The position numbers and the translations under genes are program-made. A DNA stretch of 64,000 nucleotides from Pseudomonas brassicacearum (GTDB lineage: Bacteria > Pseudomonadota > Gammaproteobacteria > Pseudomonadales > Pseudomonadaceae): positions 4,925,430 through 4,989,429 of the forward strand of contig NZ_CP007410.1 in the NCBI RefSeq assembly GCF_000585995.1, given 5' to 3'. Of the stretch, positions 22,438 to 30,803 are shown one piece after another. Positions within the stretch are counted from its first letter, which is position 1. The number at the start of each line of letters is the position of its first letter. The notes under the pieces are model-generated. The model saw nothing but the letters and a program-made list of their open reading frames with translations, did not search any database and was not told the origin of the DNA.

Positions 22438-22896
22438 TCAAACCCAGATAGCATCCCACAGTGGATACTCGCCAAGTCGTTTCACTAAACCTGCCCGCAG
22501 TGGGTTGGCGACAACATAACGAGCGAGCTTGACCAAATTGTCTTCTCTGCGCAAAGCTCGGTCATGGTAGCCCTGCTGCCAGAGGCTACCAACCCTGTTA
22601 TCCGCCTCATTGACTGCCTTGGCACTTATCGATTTCATCTGACACATCAACTGCCCCAAGGACCCCTGATGCAGTTGAATCAACCAATGAAAATGGTCAG
22701 GCATGACAACAAAAGCCAGGGAGTCTGCAAAGCCTTGCTCTTGTATCTGCCTGAACTGACGGATAACGATCCTACCCAAGCCATAGTCTTTGAAGACAGG
22801 CTCGCGCTTCAACGTGTTGGCTGTCAGTAGGTAGATGCGGTTTTGCTCCGCATAGCGACCAATACGCAGACGGTGCGAAGCTGAGTATGCTGGCAT
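22438..22896 (-). mobile_element. rayT: REP-associated tyrosine transposase (RAYT)
   Basis: 152 aa Y1_Tnp/HUH single-strand transposase. The HUH motif is VVMPDHFHWLI (His68 and His70); a likely nucleophile is Tyr127 in ARYVVANPLRAGLV, although Tyr110 in LWQQGYHDRAL is also near. The start at 22896 has a strong AGGAGG site 7 bases upstream. The gene is bracketed by REPINs at 22321-22423 and 22990-23085, the standard arrangement for the enzyme believed to spread REPs in this genus. No frameshift or premature stop, so it may be active. Family known; matching to a specific REP class is inferred from the flanks. Confidence 0.93.
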
Positions 22897-22989
22897 TCCA
22901 TAGCCTCCTTTCTTAATGAAGTCCTGAAAGGCTAGCGGCGGGAGGCAAAAATCAGGGTCAGACTTTTAGCTGGATGTGTCTGGACGATT

Positions 22990-23085
22990 GCTTTCGCGAG
23001 CAAGCCCGCTCCCACACTGGGTTTGCGGTGTTTTGACATTATGTGTCCAGCATCAAATCCTGTGTGCGAGCTTGCTGCGATGGCG
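22990..23085. repeat. REPIN on the 5' side of the RAYT gene, one arm degraded
   Basis: GCTTTCGCGAGCAAGCCCGC starting 22990 is a good class B arm; the partner TGTGTGCGAGCTTGCTGCGATGG (23061-23083) has lost bases. Together they form the upstream flank of the RAYT gene. Confidence 0.75.
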
Positions 23086-23105
23086 ACAGGCCAATCACCG
23101 CCCCA

Positions 23106-23546
23106 TCAAGCACTCACTCCCGCATCCGCCCGCAACTGCACCGCCTCGACAGCCTTGATCGCGACCTGCTCATCAATGTTCGAGGTGTCACCACTGATGC
23201 CAATCGCCCCCAACACTTTTCCATCCTGATCCCTGATCAATACCCCACCCGGCACCGGTACGACGCTGCCTTGGCCCAAGCCATTCAACGCCGCATAGAA
23301 GGCCGGGCGCTGCTGGGCATCCTGGGCGAGCAAGCGGGAGCCTTTGCCCAGAGCGATGGCGCCCCAGGCTTTGCCAATGGCGATGTGCGGACGCAGCAGG
23401 CTGGCGCCGTCCTCGCGCTGCAGTGCAATCAGGTGTCCGCCGCTGTCGAGGACCGCGACGGCCAGCGGTGCCGCGTTGAGTTCACGGCCCGTGGCAAGGG
23501 CGTGTCCCGCCAGGTTGACGGCGATATTCAAGGTTAGAGCGCTCAT
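23106..23546 (-). CDS. GlcG/HbpS-family protein
   Basis: 146 aa small domain of the GlcG/HbpS (DUF336) family. Typical features are APLAVAVLDSGGHLIALQREDGA, a central alanine-rich helix, VPGGVLIRDQDGKVLGAIGISG and the final EQVAIKAVEA. GlcG accompanies glycolate genes in E. coli, though its reaction is unknown. Start at 23546 has AGGAC upstream; the frame is open further but has no family match. It is divergent from gcl, and the gap holds two TTGTATACAA-type operators, so it likely belongs to the glyoxylate regulon. Confidence 0.87.
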   Translation of the reverse strand: MSALTLNIAVNLAGHALATGRELNAAPLAVAVLDSGGHLIALQREDGASLLRPHIAIGKAWGAIALGKGSRLLAQDAQQRPAFYAALNGLGQGSVVPVPGGVLIRDQDGKVLGAIGISGDTSNIDEQVAIKAVEAVQLRADAGVSA

Positions 23547-23638
23547 AAGGTGCTGTCCTTTTTTGTAGATGGGAGAGCCTTCCGGTTTGATTTTTTCAGA
23601 AACCGACCACAGCAAATAGAACACAAATACTATATTTT

Positions 23639-23648
23639 ATGTATACAA
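23639..23648. promoter_or_regulatory. TTGTATACAA-type operator, GlcG-like gene side
   Basis: ATGTATACAA, one base from the perfect palindrome TTGTATACAA, 92 bases upstream of the GlcG-like gene in an A+T-rich stretch. Paired with the perfect site at 23778. Confidence 0.6.
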
Positions 23649-23777
23649 TAATTTTCACAAAACACCTTAAGCTGTACAAATCTCTAGCATCCATGGCCTC
23701 CCAACGAATAAAACAGGCGCTTGAGGAAATGGATTGACCTGCGCCCTAAGCCGTGAATAAACTCTGCAAAAAGTCAC

Positions 23778-23787
23778 TTGTATACAA
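23778..23787. promoter_or_regulatory. TTGTATACAA operator in front of gcl
   Basis: Perfect 10-base palindrome 26 bases upstream of the gcl ATG, placed to block transcription start. The same word occurs before the purine permease gene and puuE. In P. putida the GntR-type regulator GclR represses gcl; I infer it is the binder here. Confidence 0.7.
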
Positions 23788-23813
23788 TTACAAAACGTAA
23801 GAGGCACAAAACC

Positions 23814-25589
23814 ATGAGCAAAATGAGAGCAATCGAAGCCGCCGTCCTGGTGATGCGCCGTGAAGGCGTGGACACCGCCTTCGGCATCCCGGGTGCTGCG
23901 ATCAACCCGCTGTACTCGGCCTTGCAGAAGGTGGGTGGCATCGATCATGTCCTCGCTCGCCACGTTGAAGGTGCCTCGCACATGGCCGAGGGTTACACCC
24001 GCACCAAGGCTGGCAACATCGGCGTGTGTATTGGCACCTCGGGTCCGGCCGGCACCGACATGGTCACCGGGCTCTACAGTGCCTCGGCCGACTCGATCCC
24101 GATCCTGTGCATCACCGGCCAAGCGCCCCGCGCCCGTCTGCACAAGGAAGATTTCCAGGCGGTGGATATCACCAGCATCGTCAAACCGGTGACCAAATGG
24201 GCGACTACCGTCCTGGAGCCGGGACAGGTGCCCTATGCGTTCCAGAAGGCGTTCTTTGAGATGCGCTCCGGCCGTCCAGGCCCGGTGCTGATCGACCTGC
24301 CCTTTGATGTGCAGATGGCCGAGATCGAATTCGACATCGACGCCTACCAGCCATTGCCGCTGGCCAAACCCGCCGCCAACCGCGTGCAGATCGAGAAAGC
24401 CCTGGCGCTGCTCAATCAGGCTGAACGCCCCTTGCTGGTGGCCGGCGGCGGGATCATCAACGCCGATGCGAGTGAACTGCTGGTGGCGTTCGCCGAGCTG
24501 ACCGGTATCCCGGTGATTCCCACATTAATGGGCTGGGGCACAATCCCGGACGATCATCCGCTGATGGTCGGCATGGTCGGCCTGCAAACCTCCCATCGCT
24601 ATGGCAACGCCACACTGCTCAAGTCGGACGTGGTGCTGGGTATCGGCAACCGATGGGCCAACCGGCACACCGGTTCGGTGGAGGTCTACACCGAAGGCCG
24701 CACGTTCATTCATGTAGACATCGAACCGACCCAGATCGGCCGCGTGTTCACCCCCGACCTGGGCATCGTTTCCGACGCCGCCTCGGCCTTGACGGTGTTT
24801 ATCGAAGTGGCCCGTGAGTGGCAAGCCGCCGGCAAGCTGAAGAACCGCAGCGCCTGGTTGCAAGACTGCCAGCAGCGCAAGGCCAGCCTGCAGCGCAAGA
24901 CCCACTTCGACAACGTGCCGGTCAAGCCGCAACGCGTGTACGAAGAAATGAACCAGGTGTTCAGCAAGGACACCTGCTACGTCAGCACCATCGGCCTGTC
25001 GCAGATTGCCGGGGCGCAGTTCCTGCACGTCTACAAACCGCGCCACTGGATCAACTGCGGCCAGGCCGGCCCCTTGGGCTGGACCATTCCGGCCGCGCTG
25101 GGGGTGGTCAAGGCCGATCCGAGCCGCAAGGTCGTGGCGTTGTCGGGGGACTATGATTTCCAATTCATGATCGAAGAACTGGCGGTGGGTGCGCAGTTCA
25201 AGCTGCCGTACATCCATGTGGTGGTGAACAACTCTTACCTGGGGCTGATCCGCCAGGCCCAGCGCGGGTTCGACATGGATTACTGCGTGCAGTTGTCCTT
25301 CGACAACCTCAACGCGCCGGAGCTCAACGGTTACGGCGTGGACCACATCGCCGTGGCCGAGGGGCTGGGCTGCAAGGCACTGCGGGTGTTCGAACCGTCC
25401 GGTATCCAGCCGGCGCTGCGCCAGGCCCAGGCGATGATCGAGGAGTTCAAGGTGCCGGTGATCGTCGAGATCATCCTGGAGCGGGTAACCAACATCTCCA
25501 TGGGCACCGAGATCAACGCCGTCAACGAATTCGAGGACCTGGCGCTGGTGGGCAACGATGCGCCGACCGCGATTTCGTTGCTCGATTGA
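23814..25589 (+). CDS. gcl: Glyoxylate carboligase (tartronate-semialdehyde synthase)
   Basis: 591 aa thiamine-diphosphate enzyme joining two glyoxylates to tartronate semialdehyde and CO2. [14 protein letters not shown] and [13 protein letters not shown] lie in the N-terminal ThDP domain; the valine in RHVEGASH stands where most ThDP enzymes have a catalytic glutamate, a known trait of this enzyme. [17 protein letters not shown] and [12 protein letters not shown] form the C-terminal ThDP-Mg site. It heads gcl-hyi-glxR, which feeds glyoxylate from purine breakdown to glycerate. Two operator-like palindromes precede it. Confidence 0.97.
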   Translation: MSKMRAIEAAVLVMRREGVDTAFGIPGAAINPLYSALQKVGGIDHVLARHVEGASHMAEGYTRTKAGNIGVCIGTSGPAGTDMVTGLYSASADSIPILCITGQAPRARLHKEDFQAVDITSIVKPVTKWATTVLEPGQVPYAFQKAFFEMRSGRPGPVLIDLPFDVQMAEIEFDIDAYQPLPLAKPAANRVQIEKALALLNQAERPLLVAGGGIINADASELLVAFAELTGIPVIPTLMGWGTIPDDHPLMVGMVGLQTSHRYGNATLLKSDVVLGIGNRWANRHTGSVEVYTEGRTFIHVDIEPTQIGRVFTPDLGIVSDAASALTVFIEVAREWQAAGKLKNRSAWLQDCQQRKASLQRKTHFDNVPVKPQRVYEEMNQVFSKDTCYVSTIGLSQIAGAQFLHVYKPRHWINCGQAGPLGWTIPAALGVVKADPSRKVVALSGDYDFQFMIEELAVGAQFKLPYIHVVVNNSYLGLIRQAQRGFDMDYCVQLSFDNLNAPELNGYGVDHIAVAEGLGCKALRVFEPSGIQPALRQAQAMIEEFKVPVIVEIILERVTNISMGTEINAVNEFEDLALVGNDAPTAISLLD

Positions 25590-25604
25590 CTGCAGACGTC
25601 CTCC

Positions 25605-25693
25605 TGTGGGAGCGAGCTTGCTCGCGATAGCGATGGGTCAGTGCCAGTGATGTTGACTGTACTGCCGTCATCGCGAGCAAGCTCGCTCCCACA
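25605..25693. repeat. REPIN, class A
   Basis: TGTGGGAGCGAGCTTGCTCG at 25605 and the inverted copy ending GCTCCCACA at 25693, inside the gcl-hyi gap. Confidence 0.9.
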
Positions 25694-25725
25694 AGGGACC
25701 TTCCAAATACTGATAGGAAACCACC

Positions 25726-26508
25726 ATGCCGCGTTTCGCCGCCAACCTGTCCATGCTGTTCACCGAGCTGGATTTCCTCGCCCGTTTCGAAGCGGCCGCC
25801 AAGGCCGGTTTCGGGGGGGTCGAATACCTGTTCCCCTACGACTACAACTCTGCCGAGCTCAAGACCTTGCTCGACGCCAACGGCCTGACCCAGGTGCTGT
25901 TCAATCTGCCGGCCGGCGACTGGGCCAACGGCGAGCGTGGCATCGCCTGCCTGCCGGACCGGGTCGAGGAGTTCCGCGCCGGTGTCGATCTGGCCATCGC
26001 CTACGCCCAAGTGCTGGGCAACACCCAGGTCAACTGCCTGTCCGGGATTCGTCCGCAGAACTGCAGTGAAACCCTGGTGGAGAAAACCTTCGTCGCCAAC
26101 CTGAAATACGCCGCGGAGCGGCTGCAAGGCCAAGGCATCAAGCTGGTGATGGAAGCCATCAACACCCGCGACATTCCCGGCTTCTATCTGAACAACACCG
26201 CCCAGGCCCTGTCGATTCGCGAGCAGGTAGGCAGCGCCAACCTGTTCCTGCAATACGACATCTACCACATGCAGATCATGGAAGGTGACCTGGCCCGCAC
26301 CCTGTCAGCGCATCTGGGCGAGATCAACCATGTGCAACTGGCTGACAACCCGGGGCGCAACGAGCCGGGCACGGGGGAGATCAACTATCGCTTCCTGTTC
26401 GAACACCTGGACCGCATCGGCTACCCGGGTTGGGTCGGCTGCGAATACAAGCCGCTGACCAGCACCGAAGCCGGCCTGGGCTGGCTGAAAACCCATAACG
26501 CGATCTGA
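25726..26508 (+). CDS. hyi: Hydroxypyruvate isomerase
   Basis: 260 aa TIM-barrel isomerase of the Hyi family, interconverting hydroxypyruvate and tartronate semialdehyde. MPRFAANLSMLFTELDFLARF is close to the family opening (quoted part slightly shortened in meaning: starts MPRFAANLSMLF). The metal-binding glutamate and histidine regions are seen in VMEAINTRDIPGFYL, YDIYHMQIMEGDL and the C-terminal GCEYKPL. It lies between gcl and glxR, the standard operon order. Confidence 0.95.
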   Translation: MPRFAANLSMLFTELDFLARFEAAAKAGFGGVEYLFPYDYNSAELKTLLDANGLTQVLFNLPAGDWANGERGIACLPDRVEEFRAGVDLAIAYAQVLGNTQVNCLSGIRPQNCSETLVEKTFVANLKYAAERLQGQGIKLVMEAINTRDIPGFYLNNTAQALSIREQVGSANLFLQYDIYHMQIMEGDLARTLSAHLGEINHVQLADNPGRNEPGTGEINYRFLFEHLDRIGYPGWVGCEYKPLTSTEAGLGWLKTHNAI

Positions 26509-26522
26509 CCCGGATCTTTCCT

Positions 26523-26611
26523 TGTGGGAGCGGGCTTGCTCGCGAAAGCGGTGGGCCAGACAACACATCTGTGACTGATACACCGCTTTCGCGAGCAAGC
26601 CCGCTCCCACA
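26523..26611. repeat. REPIN, class B (GAGCGGGCTTGCTCGCGAA type)
   Basis: TGTGGGAGCGGGCTTGCTCG at 26523 and the inverted copy ending CCCGCTCCCACA near 26611, in the hyi-glxR gap. Confidence 0.9.
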
Positions 26612-26664
26612 GAAAAGCAGTTCTCCATTTGCCTGAAGTAGCAAAAAAACAAGAGGATTTTTCC

Positions 26665-27555
26665 ATGGCTAAAATCGGATTCATCGGCACCGGCATCATG
26701 GGTCACCCCATGGCGCTGAACCTGCAAAAGGCCGGGCACAGCCTGTTCCTGTCCCTGCACCACGACGCTGCCCCGGCCGACCTGTTGGCCGGTGGCGCGG
26801 TGGCGTTGGCCAATCCGAAGGAAGTGGCCCAGGAAGCCGAGTTCATCATCGTCATGGTCCCGGACACCCCGCAGGTCGATGACGTGCTGTTCCGCGCCGA
26901 TGGCGTGGCAACCGGCGTCGGCGCGGGCAAGGTGGTGATCGACATGAGTTCGATCTCCCCCACCGCCACCAAGGCGTTCGCGGCGAAGATCAATGAAACA
27001 GGCGCGCAGTACCTGGACGCGCCGGTCTCCGGCGGTGAAGTCGGCGCCAAGGCCGCGACCCTGAGCATTATGGTCGGTGGCGACAGCACCGCCTTCGAGC
27101 GCGCCCTGCCGCTGTTCCAGGCCATGGGCAAGAACATCACCCTGGTGGGCGGCAACGGCGACGGCCAGACCGCCAAGGTCGCCAACCAGATCATCGTCGC
27201 CCTGAACATCCAGGCGGTGGCCGAAGCCCTGTTGTTCGCCGCGAAAAACGGCGCCGATCCGGCCAAGGTCCGCGAAGCGCTGATGGGCGGTTTCGCCTCG
27301 TCGAAAATCCTCGAAGTGCATGGCGAGCGCATGATCAAGGGCACCTTCGACCCGGGCTTTCGCATCAGCCTGCATCAGAAGGACCTGAACCTGGCCCTGC
27401 AAGGCGCCAGGGAACTGAACATCAACCTGCCCAACACCGCCAACGCCCAGCAAGTGTTCAGCACCTGCGCGGCCATTGGCGGTAGCAACTGGGACCATTC
27501 GGCGCTGATCAAGGGTCTGGAACACATGGCCAATTTTTCGATTCGCGATCACTGA
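26665..27555 (+). CDS. glxR: 2-hydroxy-3-oxopropionate (tartronate semialdehyde) reductase
   Basis: 296 aa beta-hydroxyacid dehydrogenase that reduces tartronate semialdehyde to D-glycerate. The Rossmann motif GFIGTGIMGHPMALNL is at the N-terminus, DAPVSGGEVGAKAATLSIMVG is the substrate loop near 115, and the catalytic lysine lies in GNGDGQTAKVANQI near 170. Start chosen at MAKIGFIG (26665); an upstream start adds 12 unrelated residues. In P. putida and P. aeruginosa this gene is followed by ttuD and pykF; neither is here. Confidence 0.96.
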   Translation: MAKIGFIGTGIMGHPMALNLQKAGHSLFLSLHHDAAPADLLAGGAVALANPKEVAQEAEFIIVMVPDTPQVDDVLFRADGVATGVGAGKVVIDMSSISPTATKAFAAKINETGAQYLDAPVSGGEVGAKAATLSIMVGGDSTAFERALPLFQAMGKNITLVGGNGDGQTAKVANQIIVALNIQAVAEALLFAAKNGADPAKVREALMGGFASSKILEVHGERMIKGTFDPGFRISLHQKDLNLALQGARELNINLPNTANAQQVFSTCAAIGGSNWDHSALIKGLEHMANFSIRDH

Positions 27556-27569
27556 CACTCCCAACACCC

Positions 27570-27654
27570 TGTGGGCGGGCTTGCTCGAAGGCGATCTAAC
27601 GGTCAATGAAGGGTTGGCTGATACTGCGCTTTCGCGAGCAAGCTCGCTCCCACA
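27570..27654. repeat. REPIN, decayed
   Basis: The left arm TGTGGGCGGGCTTGCTCGAAGG has deletions relative to class B, while the right arm GCGAGCAAGCTCGCTCCCACA (to 27654) is class A. A mixed, degraded repeat just after glxR, at the point where ttuD-pykF are found in relatives. Confidence 0.8.
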
Positions 27655-27735
27655 AGTGATTGGAGCTGCCACACGTCCATCGTCCGAGCATAGATCCCAG
27701 CGATCCAGGCGACTCGCCCCATCAGCCCCCCAACC

Positions 27736-28639
27736 ATGCCAAACACCCACTGCCCCGATTGGGCCACCGCCCTGCTCAATGGCTTCAGCCAGATCTTCCT
27801 CCAGCGTCATCCGCTGTGCGGCTTGCTGTGTCTGCTGGCGATCCTGTTCAGCGCTCCGGCCCTGTTCGGCGGCGCGTTGCTGGGCGGCGTGGCCGGTTTG
27901 CTCACGGCTCAGCGGCGCGGTTACGCCAAGGCGGATCGGCAGGCCGGGCTGTTCAGCTACAACGGCATCCTGCTGGGGTTGCTGTTGAGCCTGGCATTGC
28001 CCTGGTCGGTCTTATTGCCACCGCTGATCATCGCCAGCGGCGGTCTCAGTGCGATGCTGGTCCAGCAGTGGCTCAAGCGGACCCGCCGCCCTCGATGCCT
28101 GCCCGCCTACACCGCGCCCTTCGTGGGGTTGGGTTGGTTGCTGCTGAGTTTTGCCCCGCCAGCGTCGTCCCCCCAATCGGTCGACCTGACGATGCCCAAC
28201 CTGCTGGCCGCCCATTTGAACGGATTGGGCCAGGTCATGTTTCTCGACCACCCGCTGGCCGGTGCGCTGATCGCCGCAGGCTTGCTGCTGGCCAACCGTC
28301 GCGCCGCCGGCTGGGCCCTGATCGGTTCGGCCATGGGCCTTGCATTCGCCTTGTTGCATCACGAACACACAGTCGCTCTTTCAGGGCTGGGTGGCTATAA
28401 CCCGGCCCTGGTGGCCCTGGCCCTCAGCCAACAGCACCGCCGGCCGTGGCTACCCGGGGGCGGGCATCTTCCTGGCGCTGATGCTCGCGCCGGGGTTTAT
28501 CGCCCTTGGCCTGGCGCCGTTGACCGCGCCGTTCATCCTGGCCTGCTGGCTGATCCAGGCAACCGGGCGGGCGTGGCACCAGGCCAGCCTCGACGCTGCG
28601 CCTTGCGCTCGGCGGGGCAATCACCCTAGGCTTCGTTGA
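27736..28639 (+). pseudogene. Urea transporter, frameshifted near the C-terminus
   Basis: Urea transporter family (UT/Yut) membrane protein. FSQIFLQRHPLCGLLCLLAI, GLFSYNGILLGLLL and the second-half LSGLGGYNPALVALALS are typical. After residue 240 the frame turns to nonsense (GGGHLPGADARAG), ending at 28629; the next frame continues with sense, GAGIFLALMLAPGFIALGL then LTAPFILACWLIQATG. Removing one G from the five-G run at 28456-28460 would restore a protein of about 300 aa ending at 28639. Either a real inactivating insertion or a sequence error in a homopolymer. Placed after gcl-hyi-glxR, fitting urea from allantoate breakdown. Confidence 0.8.
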
Positions 28640-28660
28640 TTCCTGGTTCAGGCGAAGATT

Positions 28661-29485
28661 ATGGACAGCAGCAACAACTGGCGTGAACGTCTCTACGTCT
28701 TGATTTTCCAGAGCGACACCGCGGCCGGCCGGCGCTTTGACAGCATCCTGTTGTTGATCATCCTCGCCAGCCTGGTGATCGTGATGCTCGACAGCATCGA
28801 CAGCGTGCACAAAAACTACGCCACCCTGTTAGCTGCCATCGAATGGGGTTTCACCGGCATCTTCATTGTCGAATATGGCCTGCGCCTGTACTGCTCACCC
28901 AAGCCGTTGCGCTATGCCTTCAGCTTCTACGGCCTGGTGGACCTGCTGGCGATCGTGCCGGGCATCCTGGCGCTGTATTACAGCGACGCCCAGTACCTGC
29001 TGATCATTCGAATCATCCGTATGCTGCGGATTTTCCGAGTGCTCAAGCTCAGCCCTTATCTCAAGCAGGCCAACTACCTGATGGCGGCGCTGCGGGGGAG
29101 CAAGCAGAAGATCATCGTGTTTCTGGTCAGCGTATCGACCCTGGTGACTGTGTTCGGCACGTTGATGTATGTCATCGAAGGCCCGGGCAATGGTTTCACC
29201 AGCATTCCCAAGGGTATCTATTGGGCTATCGTGACACTGACCACCGTGGGCTTTGGCGATATCGTGCCCAAGACGCCACTGGGCCAGGTGGTTTCGTCGC
29301 TGGTGATGATCACGGGTTACTCGATCATCGCCGTGCCCACGGGTATTTTCACCGCTGAACTGGCCACCGCGATGCGCGGTGATCAACTCAAGCACAATTG
29401 CCCGGTGTGCAGTAAAAACAACCACGAACACGGGGCGGCTTTTTGCTCCCGTTGCGGCAATGCGTTGTTTAAGAAATTGGAATAA
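28661..29485 (+). CDS. Voltage-gated potassium channel with C-terminal zinc ribbon
   Basis: 274 aa six-helix channel. S4 shows regularly spaced arginines in RIIRMLRIFRVLKL (about 115-130), the selectivity filter is TTVGFGD (about 193-199), and S6 follows. The tail has CPVC (Cys247, Cys250) and CSRC (Cys262, Cys265), a short zinc-ribbon-like module instead of the RCK domain or coiled coil of many bacterial channels. Substrate potassium is inferred from the GFG filter. It starts 21 bases after the broken urea transporter. Confidence 0.9.
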   Translation: MDSSNNWRERLYVLIFQSDTAAGRRFDSILLLIILASLVIVMLDSIDSVHKNYATLLAAIEWGFTGIFIVEYGLRLYCSPKPLRYAFSFYGLVDLLAIVPGILALYYSDAQYLLIIRIIRMLRIFRVLKLSPYLKQANYLMAALRGSKQKIIVFLVSVSTLVTVFGTLMYVIEGPGNGFTSIPKGIYWAIVTLTTVGFGDIVPKTPLGQVVSSLVMITGYSIIAVPTGIFTAELATAMRGDQLKHNCPVCSKNNHEHGAAFCSRCGNALFKKLE

Positions 29486-29579
29486 GCAAAGTACTTTTTA
29501 ATGCTTGAAGGTCTATAAGCTTGCCATTAGTGTGCCAGCTAATTGTCCGTATCCCCGTTCAAATAAAAAGGAATTCGCC

Positions 29580-30578
29580 GTGAAGAACTTCTTTGGCGCC
29601 TCACTTCTCGCCGCAGGCCTGGCCTTCGGCAGCCTGGCCCAGGCCGCCCCGACCCTGCTCAACGTCTCCTACGACGTGATGCGCGACTTCTACAAAGACT
29701 ACAACGCGGCCTTCCAGAAACATTGGCAGGCTGAACACAACGAAAACATCACCGTGCAGATGTCCTTCGGCGGTTCCAGCAAGCAGGCACGCTCGGTGAT
29801 CGACGGGTTGCCGGCGGATGTCATCACCATGAACATGGCCACCGACATCAACGCCCTGGCAGACAACGGCAAACTGGTGCCCGAGAACTGGGTCACCCGC
29901 CTGCCGAACAACAGCGCACCGTTCACCTCGGCCACGGTGTTCATCGTGCGCAAGGGCAACCCCAAGGCGCTGAAAGACTGGCCCGACCTGCTCAAGGACG
30001 GCGTGCAAGTGATCGTGCCCAACCCGAAAACCTCCGGCAACGGCCGCTACACCTACCTGTCGGCCTGGGGTTATGTGCTGAAGAACGGCGGTGACGAAAC
30101 CAAGGCCAAGGCCTTCGTCGGCAAGCTGTTCAAGCAGGCGCCCGTGCTGGACACCGGTGGCCGCGCCGCAACGACCACCTTCATGACCAACCAGATCGGC
30201 GATGTGCTGGTGACCTTTGAAAACGAAGCCGAGATGATCGCCCGCGAGTTCGGCCGGGACCAGTTCGAAGTGGTCTACCCGAGCGTCTCCGCCGAAGCCG
30301 AGCCACCGGTGAGCGTGGTCGACAAAGTGGTCGAGAAAAAAGGCTCCCGCGAAGCTGCCGAGGCGTACCTCAAATACCTGTGGTCGCCCGAAGGCCAGGA
30401 AATCGCCGCCGCCAACTACCTGCGTCCACGGGACCCCGCCGTACTGGCTAAGTACACCGACCGCTTCCCGAAAGTGGATTTCCTCTCAGTGGAAAAGACC
30501 TTTGGCGACTGGCGCACGGTGCAGAAGACTCACTTCAATGATGGTGGGATTTTCGACCAGATCTACAGCGGGCAGTAA
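29580..30578 (+). CDS. sbp: Sulfate ABC transporter substrate-binding protein
   Basis: 332 aa periplasmic sulfate-binding protein. The GTG start at 29580 with AAGGAA upstream gives a Sec signal peptide (VKNFFGASLLAAGLAFGSLA, cleavage AQA). NVSYDVMRDFYKDYNAAF, SFGGSSKQARSVIDGLPADV, PNPKTSGNGRYTYL and GGRAATTTF are family signatures. Elsewhere in Pseudomonas sbp usually comes with cysTWA; here no permease or ATPase gene follows, so this is a stand-alone copy that would serve a transporter elsewhere. Confidence 0.94.
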   Translation: MKNFFGASLLAAGLAFGSLAQAAPTLLNVSYDVMRDFYKDYNAAFQKHWQAEHNENITVQMSFGGSSKQARSVIDGLPADVITMNMATDINALADNGKLVPENWVTRLPNNSAPFTSATVFIVRKGNPKALKDWPDLLKDGVQVIVPNPKTSGNGRYTYLSAWGYVLKNGGDETKAKAFVGKLFKQAPVLDTGGRAATTTFMTNQIGDVLVTFENEAEMIAREFGRDQFEVVYPSVSAEAEPPVSVVDKVVEKKGSREAAEAYLKYLWSPEGQEIAAANYLRPRDPAVLAKYTDRFPKVDFLSVEKTFGDWRTVQKTHFNDGGIFDQIYSGQ

Positions 30579-30589
30579 AGAGGCTTTTG

Positions 30590-30682
30590 GTGGCGAGGGA
30601 GCTTGCTCCCGCTGGGCTGCGTAGCAGCCCTATCTTTTTGCGGTTGCTGCGCAACCGAGCGGGAGCAAGCTCCCTCGCCACA
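30590..30682. repeat. REPIN, class C
   Basis: TGGCGAGGGAGCTTGCTCCC starting about 30591 and inverted GGGAGCAAGCTCCCTCGCCA ending at 30680, with GGGCTGCGTAGCAGCCC in the left inner arm. Confidence 0.9.
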
Positions 30683-30803
30683 CACACAGTGTTCGCCGCA
30701 ACCATCAACGACAAGCATGTCTGATATCAGCCCCAAAGCCTGTTCCTGAGCCCCGCAACTCTTTAGCCTCACGCCATCCTTTCCAGCTACTGATGAGATT
30801 GCC

